Below, in pieces: positions 7,770-13,258 of a DNA stretch of 13,258 bases (its first letter is position 1; every line of letters begins with the position of its first letter). The DNA lies in the NCBI GenBank assembly GCA_037444075.1, contig JBBIND010000092.1:1-13258 (forward strand), written 5' to 3'. The position numbers were made by a program, and so were the translations under genes. Under the pieces are notes generated by a model, which was not told where the DNA came from, did no database searches, and was given only the letters and a program-made list of their open reading frames with translations. The DNA is from JBBIND01 sp037444075 (GTDB lineage Bacteria > Acidobacteriota > Terriglobia > Bryobacterales > Bryobacteraceae).

Positions 7770-8072
7770 CTATTGGATGACGCTTCCGGGCGGTTCCGGT
7801 TCCAGCCGTATTTCACCGAACGTTGACTCGTACTGGTCCACGTTCTGTTGCAGGATGTTCGCCAGCGCCTTGGCTTGCTGCGGGCTCAGGAAGATCCCCT
7901 GGAAGTTCTGAATGGAAACGGCTTCGGCGGAGTCCTGCCCGTGAGTTCCGAACGTCAGGAAGAAATCCCAGAGGTTCGCGCGGACCTGAACGCTGTTGGC
8001 GTAGTTCTCCCGGTAATCCGGCGTTTTGACTAGCTGGAAGTGCGCGGGGGGCTGCTGAGATGACTGGCTCAT
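7770..8072 (-). CDS. DUF3467 domain protein
   Basis: A small, apparently cytosolic protein of 100 residues. The pattern TPDYRENYANSVQVRANLWDF, then FLTFG, and later FLSPQQAKALANILQQNVDQYE with FGEI is that of DUF3467, a bacterial family of about 100 residues with no known function. The frame is open up to 8234, but the upstream translation is Arg/Ala-rich and looks non-coding. Two starts fit: ATG 8072 (MSQSSQQPP) and ATG 8087, five codons earlier. GGGAGA lies 2 bases before the latter and about 15 before the former, so neither spacing is ideal. No signal peptide or membrane segment. It is 198 bases downstream of the E2 gene on the same strand and converges with the secreted LolA-like gene. 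Nothing in the context points to a role. Confidence 0.85.
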   Translation of the reverse strand: MSQSSQQPPAHFQLVKTPDYRENYANSVQVRANLWDFFLTFGTHGQDSAEAVSIQNFQGIFLSPQQAKALANILQQNVDQYESTFGEIRLEPEPPGSVIQ

Positions 8073-8270
8073 AAGTGCAGTTGACATTCTCCCATAGCAG
8101 GCTCGAACACCGCAGGACGAAGCGGCGCGCGGCCATGGGAATATTCGTGAGGCGGTGGCCCGCTGCGGGTGACGAAGCGCTGCCGTGACACGTGACGCGC
8201 TTAGTGCACCACGCACCCGCTGCCCCGCCGTCACCGGTCCCGCATTGCTGCGAGTCTATGTCTCAGGAGA

Positions 8271-9587
8271 CTACAGCACCTGCTCGGACCAGCTCTCGAG
8301 AATCGATTTGACCTTCAGCATGAACTGATCCGCGAGCGCTCCGTCAATCAGGCGGTGATCGAATGTCAGCGCGAGGTAACACACGCTGCGAATCGCAATG
8401 GCGTCATCGACGATCACCGGCTCTTTGGTGACCAGCCCTACGCCCAGGATGGCGACCTGAGGCTGATTGATCACCGGCGTTCCGAACAGGCTGCCAAAGC
8501 TGCCGAAATTGGTGATGGAGAACGTGCCGCCGTGCACTTCGTCCGGCTTGAGCTGACGGGAACGCGCGCGAGCCGCGAGGTCGACAATGGAGCGCTGCAA
8601 GCCGACCACGTTCTTCTCGTCCGCATGGCGGATGACCGGCACGATGAGCCCGTTGTCGAGGGCGACGGCGATTCCGATGTTGACCTCGTTGTGATAGAGG
8701 ATGTTGTTGCCCTCAATCGAGGCGTTCACTATCGGGAAGGCTCGCAACGCCTCCGCCGCGGCACGGGTGACGAACGGGAGGAACGTGAGCGAGAAGCCGT
8801 AGCGGTTCTGGAATTCGTCCTTGCTGCGGCTACGCAGGCGAGCCACAGCCGTCATGTCGACGCGGTGCACTGTTGTCACGTGAGCCGACGTGCGCTTGCT
8901 GAAGACCATGTGCTCGGCAATCTTGGAGCGCATGATGCTCATCGGCTCCACACGGGTCTTAGCCGGTTCAGCACGCGGCAGCGGAGACGGGGGCGCCTCG
9001 ACGGCAGGTTTCTCGGCGGGCGCGGCGGGTTTCGCGGGCGGAGCTTCCGCTGCCGGCGCGGCTGCCCGTCCGGCGAGATAAGCTTCGACGTCCTGCTTGG
9101 TGATGCGTCCTCCGGCGCCTGTGCCTTTGACTTCCCTCAAGTCGATGTTGTGTTCGCGCGCCATGCGTCGCACTAGCGGCGAAAGCGGACCTTGCACCTC
9201 GTAGTGCTCAGAAGGCGCGGCTTCCGGTTCGCTCGGAGGGGCAACAGGCTCGGGGCTTGAGGGCGGCGCGGCTGCGGCCGGGGCAGGAGGTGGAGGCGGG
9301 GGCGTTTCCGGCGCCGGTAGAGCTTCCTGCCGTGTAGGAGCGGCTGCACCCTCGCCGTCGCCGATGCGTGCCACCACCGTATTGATCGCCACGACCTGTC
9401 CTTCTTCGAACAGGATTTCAGACAGGACTCCCGCGGCGGGCGCCGGTATCTCCGTGTCTACTTTGTCGGTAGAAATCTCAAAGAGCGGCTCGTCTCTTTC
9501 GATGCGCTCGCCCGGCTTCTTCAGCCACTTGGTAATAGTGCCTTCAACGATACTCTCGCCCATCTGAGGCATAACGACGTCTGTCAT
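8271..9587 (-). CDS. 2-oxo acid dehydrogenase E2 component (dihydrolipoyl acyltransferase)
   Basis: A 438-residue full-length E2. Domains in order: one lipoyl domain at 1-78, with the lipoylated Lys42 in STDKVDTEIPAP; a Pro/Ala/Glu-rich flexible linker about 80-130; an E3-binding domain 133-172 (LSPLVRRMAREHNIDL, GAGGRITKQDVEAYL); a second Ala/Pro linker 174-210; and the catalytic acyltransferase domain about 212-436 ending in TFDHRLIDGALADQF, with the active His411 and Asp415 of the H-x3-DG motif. It transfers the acyl group from lipoyl-lysine to CoA in a cytosolic 24- or 60-mer core. The MPQMGESIVEGTITKW and DKVDTEI segments favour a 2-oxoglutarate or branched-chain enzyme over pyruvate dehydrogenase, but I cannot settle it, as no E1 gene is in the window. 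ATG 9587 overlaps the lipB stop (ATGA) and has AGGGAG about 9 bases upstream. Confidence 0.95.
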   Translation of the reverse strand: MTDVVMPQMGESIVEGTITKWLKKPGERIERDEPLFEISTDKVDTEIPAPAAGVLSEILFEEGQVVAINTVVARIGDGEGAAAPTRQEALPAPETPPPPPPAPAAAAPPSSPEPVAPPSEPEAAPSEHYEVQGPLSPLVRRMAREHNIDLREVKGTGAGGRITKQDVEAYLAGRAAAPAAEAPPAKPAAPAEKPAVEAPPSPLPRAEPAKTRVEPMSIMRSKIAEHMVFSKRTSAHVTTVHRVDMTAVARLRSRSKDEFQNRYGFSLTFLPFVTRAAAEALRAFPIVNASIEGNNILYHNEVNIGIAVALDNGLIVPVIRHADEKNVVGLQRSIVDLAARARSRQLKPDEVHGGTFSITNFGSFGSLFGTPVINQPQVAILGVGLVTKEPVIVDDAIAIRSVCYLALTFDHRLIDGALADQFMLKVKSILESWSEQVL

Positions 9588-10252
9588 ACGATGTTCTCCC
9601 TCACCACTTCAGTTTCCAGACTATCGAATTCGAAGACGCGGGCAAAGTTGCTTGCCAGCGCAGCCGTGACCTGTTCACGCCCGGCGTGGCAGCCGAGCTG
9701 ACGCATGGAAGTGACCGGCAGGCTGAGCCCACAGGGCACAATATAGCGGAAATAACTCAAATCCGTGTCCAGATTCAAGGCGAAGCCGTGCGAAGTGATC
9801 CAACGGCTGATATGTATGCCGATGGCAGCCACTTTCGCTCCGGAGACCCAAACGCCGGTCGCCCCCTCGCGCCGTTCGGCGTGTAGATCGAACTCGCGGA
9901 GCGTGTCGATAATCACCTGTTCCAGCGCTCGCACGTACGCCACGACGTCGCGCTTCCACGGGCGCAGGTCGAAGATCGGATAGCCTACAATCTGCCCGGG
10001 GCCGTGGTAGGTGACGTCGCCGCCGCGGTCAGTGTGGTGCACGGTGATGCCCGCTCGGGACAGCACTTCCTCCCGGGCCAGCAGGTTCTCAAGCCGCCCG
10101 TTGCGCCCGATGGTAATAACGTGCGGGTGTTCCACGAACAACAATTGGTCTGGGATCAGATCCTGCGTGCGGCGCTGCACCAACTCCTGTTGTAAGGCGA
10201 AGGCCGCTTCATAACTCATCCGGCCCAGGTCCTGCAATTCGCAGTTACGCAT
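9584..10252 (-). CDS. lipB: Octanoyltransferase LipB (lipoate-protein ligase B)
   Basis: A 222-residue cytosolic enzyme that moves octanoyl groups from acyl carrier protein to the lipoyl-domain lysine of E2 or GcvH proteins, the first step of endogenous lipoylation before LipA adds sulfur. Family signatures are complete: FVEHPHVITIGRNG (39-52), the RGGDVTYHGPGQIVGYPI block (76-93), SGAKVAAIGIHISRWITSHG (137-156) with catalytic Lys140, LNLDTDL, and IVPCGL with catalytic Cys174 (171-176). ATG 10252 was chosen because the extra 16 residues of the longer frame are Pro/Ser-rich and unlike LipB, and because this ATG overlaps the lpdA stop by 8 bases (ATGCGTAA). It lies between E3 and E2 genes, so it probably modifies Lys42 of the E2 made from the same transcript. 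Confidence 0.97.
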   Translation of the reverse strand: MRNCELQDLGRMSYEAAFALQQELVQRRTQDLIPDQLLFVEHPHVITIGRNGRLENLLAREEVLSRAGITVHHTDRGGDVTYHGPGQIVGYPIFDLRPWKRDVVAYVRALEQVIIDTLREFDLHAERREGATGVWVSGAKVAAIGIHISRWITSHGFALNLDTDLSYFRYIVPCGLSLPVTSMRQLGCHAGREQVTAALASNFARVFEFDSLETEVVRENIV

Positions 10253-11639
10253 TGATAGCCATGCCGTAGATGGCGTTGAAGGCCTCTCCGATGGCCTCAT
10301 ACAGCGTCGGATGGGCGTGGATGGTGTGGAGCATGGTCTCCACGGTGGCCTCCGCCTCCATGGCCGTCACCGCTTCACCGATCAGTTCGTAAGCGTGCGG
10401 GCCGATGATGTGCACGCCCAGAATCTCTCCGTACGTCTCATCGCTGACCACCTTGACGAAGCCGTCATGGTGGCCCAGGATGGTGGCCTTGCTATTGGCC
10501 ATGAAGGGGAACTTGCCCGTCTTGACCTTGTAGCCGGCGGCCTGCGCCTGCGCCTCGGTGAGCCCCACGCTGCCGATTCCGGGTTCCGTGTACGTGGCGC
10601 TCGGGATGCGGTTCTTGTTGACCGGCCGGGCGGGCTTGCCCGCGATGTGCGCCACGGCGACCAGGCCCTCCATCGTAGCGACGTGGGCCAGTTGCGGCGT
10701 CCCCTTGACGATGTCGCCAATGGCGTAAATGCCCGGCGCCCCGGTGCGCTGCCACTCGTCCACCACAACGAAGCCGCGGTCGAGCTGCACGCCCAGCTCT
10801 TCCAGCCCCAGGCCCTCCGTATTCGCCTTGCGGCCGACGGCCAGAAGCAGGGCCTCCACTTCGACCTGCTCGGTTTTGCCGTTGGCCAGTGTGACTGAAA
10901 AGGAAACGCCTTTCTCGGTTGTTTTGATGTCGCCGGCCTGCGCGCCCGTTTCGGACCGTATCCCGCTCTTTTTGAAAGACCGCGCCAGTTCCTTGGAAAC
11001 TTCCTCGTCCTCGAAGGGAACCAGCCGCGGAAGCATCTCGAACAGAGTCACTTTGGAGCCGAACCGGTGAAAGATGGAAGCGAATTCCACGCCTACTGCG
11101 CCCGCGCCGATGATAGCCAGAGACTTGGGCACTTCCGGCAGGTCCAGGATTTCGACGTTGGTCAGAACGCGCCGTCCGTCTGGCTTCGGTCCCGGCAGCA
11201 GCCGTGCCTCAGAGCCGGTTGCCAGCAGGACGTGGGCCGCCTCCAGGGTTTGCGTGTTCCCGTCCTGCCGGACTTCCACCTTGCCGTCGCCCAGAGGCAC
11301 GCCGTAGCCCTGCACGACGTCGACCTTGTTCTTGCGCATCAGGAACTCGATTCCCTTGGCGTGCTTGGCGACGATGCTGTTCTTGCGGTCCAGCACCAGC
11401 GGCAACTCCAGCCGTGGATTCTCGCAGTGAATTCCCTGCTCGCGGCCGTGCTTGACGTACTCCCAAAGTTCGGCTGTATGCAGCAGTGCCTTGGTGGGGA
11501 TGCAACCCACGTGGAGGCACGTTCCTCCCAGCTTGGGGCTCTTCTCGACGAGTGCGGTGCGCAAGCCGTACTGGCCCGCGCGAACGGCTGCGGAGTATCC
11601 CCCTGGTCCGCTGCCCAGAATAACCAGGTCGTATCGCAT
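10245..11639 (-). CDS. lpdA: Dihydrolipoyl dehydrogenase (E3)
   Basis: A 464-residue flavoprotein of usual E3 length. FAD-binding GSGPGG at 9-14; the redox disulfide C41-x4-C46 in GGTCLHVGCIPTK; NAD-binding GAGAVG at 178-183; second FAD motif YAIGDIVKGTPQLAHVA near 305-320; and the C-terminal dimer-interface acid/base pair His443-Glu448 in HAHPTLYEA. It re-oxidises dihydrolipoamide on E2 (or the glycine cleavage H protein) and makes NADH in the cytosol. It is first in the lpdA-lipB-E2 operon. ATG 11639 is the only good start; there is no Shine-Dalgarno, and a TAGAAT box ends 8 bases before it, so translation may be leaderless. Confidence 0.97.
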   Translation of the reverse strand: MRYDLVILGSGPGGYSAAVRAGQYGLRTALVEKSPKLGGTCLHVGCIPTKALLHTAELWEYVKHGREQGIHCENPRLELPLVLDRKNSIVAKHAKGIEFLMRKNKVDVVQGYGVPLGDGKVEVRQDGNTQTLEAAHVLLATGSEARLLPGPKPDGRRVLTNVEILDLPEVPKSLAIIGAGAVGVEFASIFHRFGSKVTLFEMLPRLVPFEDEEVSKELARSFKKSGIRSETGAQAGDIKTTEKGVSFSVTLANGKTEQVEVEALLLAVGRKANTEGLGLEELGVQLDRGFVVVDEWQRTGAPGIYAIGDIVKGTPQLAHVATMEGLVAVAHIAGKPARPVNKNRIPSATYTEPGIGSVGLTEAQAQAAGYKVKTGKFPFMANSKATILGHHDGFVKVVSDETYGEILGVHIIGPHAYELIGEAVTAMEAEATVETMLHTIHAHPTLYEAIGEAFNAIYGMAINA

Positions 11640-11647
11640 TTAAGCAA

Positions 11648-11653
11648 ATTCTA
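11648..11653 (-). promoter_or_regulatory. lpdA: Candidate -10 box for lpdA, possibly leaderless
   Basis: On the minus strand TTAGAAT ends 8 bases before the lpdA ATG. Initiation 7 bases after the box would fall at or next to the ATG. There is no Shine-Dalgarno and no clear -35 hexamer 16-18 bases further up, so the call is tentative. Confidence 0.35.
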
Positions 11654-11677
11654 ACACCCCCGGCTTCACGGATTGCT

Positions 11678-11700
11678 CCATTTACCGGAAAGGTAAAGGG
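11678..11700. repeat. Inverted repeat TTTACC-n5-GGTAAA upstream of lpdA
   Basis: TTTACC (11681-11686) and GGTAAA (11692-11697) form a perfect 6-base inverted repeat around GGAAA; with one A/G mismatch it extends to CC...GG (9 positions per arm). Its near edge is 39 bases before the lpdA ATG, next to where a -35 box would be. It may be a regulator-binding site. Four T follow on the plus strand, but no plus-strand gene precedes it, so a terminator is unlikely. Confidence 0.35.
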
Positions 11701-11772
11701 TTTTCATCAGTTTCTTGCCGGCATGGCCGCCGCCAAGAGGAATAATAGGCAGTTCCTGAGGCCGAAGGCATG

Positions 11773-11809
11773 GGTTCAAGAGCGGCGCTCACGCGGGCTC
11801 AAGAACGGC
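11773..11809 (+). repeat. Pair of direct repeats upstream of the TonB receptor promoter
   Basis: GGTTCAAGAGCGGC (11773-11786) and GGCTCAAGAACGGC (11796-11809) match at 12 of 14 bases and start 23 bases apart, roughly two helical turns. The second ends 70 bases before the proposed -35 box. Spacing and location suit a pair of activator half-sites, but chance cannot be excluded. Confidence 0.35.
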
Positions 11810-11879
11810 AGTCCATTCCACTGGCCAAAACAGACTGCTGCGCGGCCCAATACATCTGGAAACCTCAAGCTAAACCGGT

Positions 11880-11909
11880 TTGCCCTACTTGTCGGCGAAG
11901 GTATAGAAT
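11880..11909 (+). promoter_or_regulatory. Putative sigma70-type promoter of the TonB receptor gene
   Basis: TTGCCC (11880-11885) and TAGAAT (11904-11909) are 18 bases apart; if TATAGA (11902-11907) is taken as the -10 box, the spacer is 16. Either reading matches the housekeeping consensus well, in a local AT-rich dip. The predicted start site would leave a leader of about 28 bases before the ATG at 11944. Confidence 0.55.
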
Positions 11910-11932
11910 ACTGGCTGCCGTATCTTTGTTCT

Positions 11933-11938
11933 AGGGAG
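11933..11938 (+). promoter_or_regulatory. Ribosome binding site of the TonB receptor gene
   Basis: AGGGAG lies 5 bases before the ATG at 11944, good Shine-Dalgarno spacing. It decides this start over the out-of-frame upstream ATG codons. Confidence 0.7.
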
Positions 11939-11943
11939 AAACT

Positions 11944-13258
11944 ATGCGGGGGAGCCATCTCGCTGTCTTGTTCGTTCTCCTCCTGCTGCATGCTTCGGCA
12001 GGGGTATCTTCGGCCCAAACCACTTTCGCCAGCATCACCGGCACTGTGACGGACGCCTCAGGAGCCGTCCTTCCTTCGGCGAGAGTGACCGCTATCCACA
12101 CCGAAACGGGTGTGCGTTCTACAGCTGCTTCCAACGAGCTCGGCAACTTCCTGGTTGCCCAACTGCGCGAGGGCGTATACGAGTTGCGCGTCCAGGCGGC
12201 GGGATTCAAAGAGTTCGTCGCACAGGACGTGCGTCTGGTGGCGCGTGATATCCGGCGCCTCGACGTCACCATGCAGGTCGGCAGCGTGGAAACAGCCATC
12301 GAGGTGACCGGCGGCGCTACCCTGGTTGAGACAGAAACCGCCCGCATCAGCGACACCAAGCTGGCTTCGCAATTGAAGTCGCTGCCGCTCAACACGCGTG
12401 GCATCTGGGCGTTCCTGGCCTTGTCACCGAACGTGCTGCAAGCCGGCGGAGGCAGCAGCACCATCCGGTTCGCGGGCAGCCGCTCCAATCAGTCCAATTG
12501 GTCCATCGATGGCGTGACGTTCGCCGACGGCGTATCCAACACGCAGATCGGTCCGCTGGCCAACTACATCGAGTCTTTCCAGGAAATCAAAATCGACATG
12601 GCCAATAACACGGCCGAGTTCGGCACCATCGGCCAGGTCACTCTGATTTCGAAAACCGGCACCAACGCCCTGCGGGGCAACGTCTTTGATTACTACTCAA
12701 CGCCCTGGTTCCGCGCGCGCAATCCGTTCGCTCTGGCGCGCGGCGCAGGCGTCTCTCACGTCCCGGGCGGCAGCATAGGCGGACCCGTGCTATTGCCGAA
12801 GATCTACGACGGGCGCAACCGGACCTTCTTCTTCTTCTCCTTCGAAACATCCCGCGGCAGCGCCGTGAACCAGCTGCTGAACCCGACCGTGCCGTTGGCG
12901 TCGTGGCGCGCGGGTGACTTCTCCGGGCTCGCTGCCAACGTCAGGATCCACGATCCGCTGAACAACCAGCCGTTCGCCAATAATCGCATCCCTGCCAGCA
13001 GGGTGAGCCCCACCTCGCAGAAGATTCAGGATCGTTTCTATCCGCTGCCGAACTTCGGCGACGCGAGCGTATTCCAAAGCCAGAACTTCCGCACGATGCT
13101 CACGCGGCCCCGCGATCCCTCCACCTACTGGACCACGCGCGGCGACCATCATTTCAACGAGCGCAACGCCATCTTTGGCCGCTTCACCTTCCAGCGTCTG
13201 TACGCCCGCCAATATGAGGCAACCTGCCCACCATCGGCAAGCGGCACCAGCAGCGCGA
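11944..13258 (+). CDS. TonB-dependent receptor with carboxypeptidase-regulatory-like domain (3' part missing, apparent frameshift)
   Basis: About 438 codons are visible; members of this family usually exceed 1000 residues, so more than half lies outside the window. Layout: signal peptide 1-25 (LAVLFVLLLLHASAGVSSAQ); a carboxypeptidase-regulatory-like beta-sandwich about 28-110 (ITGTVTDASGAVLPSARVTA); a plug domain about 120-250 (FAGSRSNQSNWSIDGVTFAD, EFGTIGQVTLISKTGTNALR); then the first barrel strands (RNRTFFFFSFE, RVSPTSQKIQDRFYPLPNF, HFNERNAIFGRFTFQRLYA). These outer-membrane receptors take up large substrates such as glycans or peptides with energy from TonB. No SusD-like partner or substrate enzyme is visible. 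The first 425 codons are in frame 11944; from about 13219 the expected continuation NLPTIGKRHQQR appears in the next frame, so one G seems to be missing. It has its own promoter and is divergent from lpdA. Confidence 0.9.
   Translation, partial: MRGSHLAVLFVLLLLHASAGVSSAQTTFASITGTVTDASGAVLPSARVTAIHTETGVRSTAASNELGNFLVAQLREGVYELRVQAAGFKEFVAQDVRLVARDIRRLDVTMQVGSVETAIEVTGGATLVETETARISDTKLASQLKSLPLNTRGIWAFLALSPNVLQAGGGSSTIRFAGSRSNQSNWSIDGVTFADGVSNTQIGPLANYIESFQEIKIDMANNTAEFGTIGQVTLISKTGTNALRGNVFDYYSTPWFRARNPFALARGAGVSHVPGGSIGGPVLLPKIYDGRNRTFFFFSFETSRGSAVNQLLNPTVPLASWRAGDFSGLAANVRIHDPLNNQPFANNRIPASRVSPTSQKIQDRFYPLPNFGDASVFQSQNFRTMLTRPRDPSTYWTTRGDHHFNERNAIFGRFTFQRLYARQYEATCPPSASGTSSA
13216..13258 (+). 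other. Apparent -1 frameshift in the TonB receptor gene
   Basis: In the running frame the protein ends QYEATCPPSASGTSS, unlike the family. From 13221 the alternative frame reads NLPTIGKRHQQR, which matches the conserved NLPTIG-x-R-x-QQR stretch I recall from acidobacterial receptors directly after a Tyr-Glu-x. Inserting one G at GAGG (13216-13219) restores QYEGNLPTIGKRHQQR. A sequencing or assembly error in a G run and a true mutation are both possible. Confidence 0.65.

Larger units (their letters stand above)
11640..11943. other. Divergent intergenic region between lpdA and the TonB receptor gene
   Basis: This 304-base stretch separates two genes read outward. It holds a candidate -10 box for lpdA (11648-11653), an inverted repeat (11678-11700), a pair of 14-base near-identical direct repeats (11773-11809), a good promoter (11880-11909) and a Shine-Dalgarno (11933-11938) for the receptor gene. 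An open frame from 11723 runs into the receptor gene out of frame and looks like noise. I see no RNA gene or mobile element. Confidence 0.7.

Noticed and set aside
8073..8270. The gap between the E2 and DUF3467 genes as a possible RNA gene or additional CDS
   Set aside because: Short scattered palindromes only; the open frame extending from 8234 reads as Arg/Ala-rich non-coding sequence, with no conserved RNA pattern that I can recognise.
8260..8271. GTCTC-AG-GAGAC repeat at the E2 stop codon, considered as a terminator
   Set aside because: The 2-base loop is too small and no T run follows on the minus strand.
8355..9176. A 273-codon plus-strand frame opposite the E2 gene
   Set aside because: Arg/Asp/His-rich shadow translation antisense to a complete E2 acyltransferase.
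11723..12049. A 108-codon plus-strand frame starting in the lpdA/receptor intergenic region
   Set aside because: It runs out of frame into the receptor gene, lacks a ribosome site, and has basic, low-pattern composition.

Overview
The window looks like a chromosomal segment of an acidobacterium, most likely of the Solibacter/Bryobacter kind. This is inferred from the GC-rich sequence, from a large TonB-dependent receptor with an N-terminal carboxypeptidase-regulatory-like domain (a family greatly expanded in that phylum), and from the style of the secreted proteins. No rRNA or marker gene is present to confirm it. Coding density is high. I found no tRNA, CRISPR array, insertion sequence or phage gene.

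Left part (1-5660, all minus strand). Reading from 5660 downwards there is a tightly coupled four-gene operon: a LolD/MacB-type ABC ATPase, an 850-residue duplicated FtsX/LolCE-type permease, a secreted LolA-like protein of the 'outer membrane lipoprotein-sorting' family, and a secreted protein that looks like an outer-membrane beta-barrel. All three junctions overlap by 4-8 bases. Together they supply an inner-membrane extractor, a periplasmic carrier and an outer-membrane end point, so I read the set as a candidate dedicated envelope lipid or lipoprotein export route. Downstream lies the start of an SMP-30/gluconolactonase-type secreted protein, cut by the window edge, which seems to have its own promoter.

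Middle (5661-8087). Divergent from the ABC operon is a two-gene plus-strand unit: an MscS-type mechanosensitive channel and, 6 bases later, a second secreted LolA-like protein whose middle region visibly resembles the one in the ABC operon. It converges on a small minus-strand DUF3467 gene.

Right part (8271-11639, minus strand). A compact operon encodes dihydrolipoamide dehydrogenase (E3, lpdA), octanoyltransferase (lipB) and a 2-oxo acid dehydrogenase E2 acyltransferase. The lipB product starts lipoylation of the E2 lipoyl lysine, and lpdA re-oxidises the lipoyl group, so the operon makes an enzyme arm together with its own cofactor-attachment step. No E1 gene is in view.

Far right (11640-13258). 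A 304-base divergent intergenic region carries a good sigma70-like promoter, an inverted repeat and a pair of direct repeats. It leads to the TonB-dependent receptor, which runs off the window. Just before the edge the reading frame appears to be broken by one missing G near 13218-13219.
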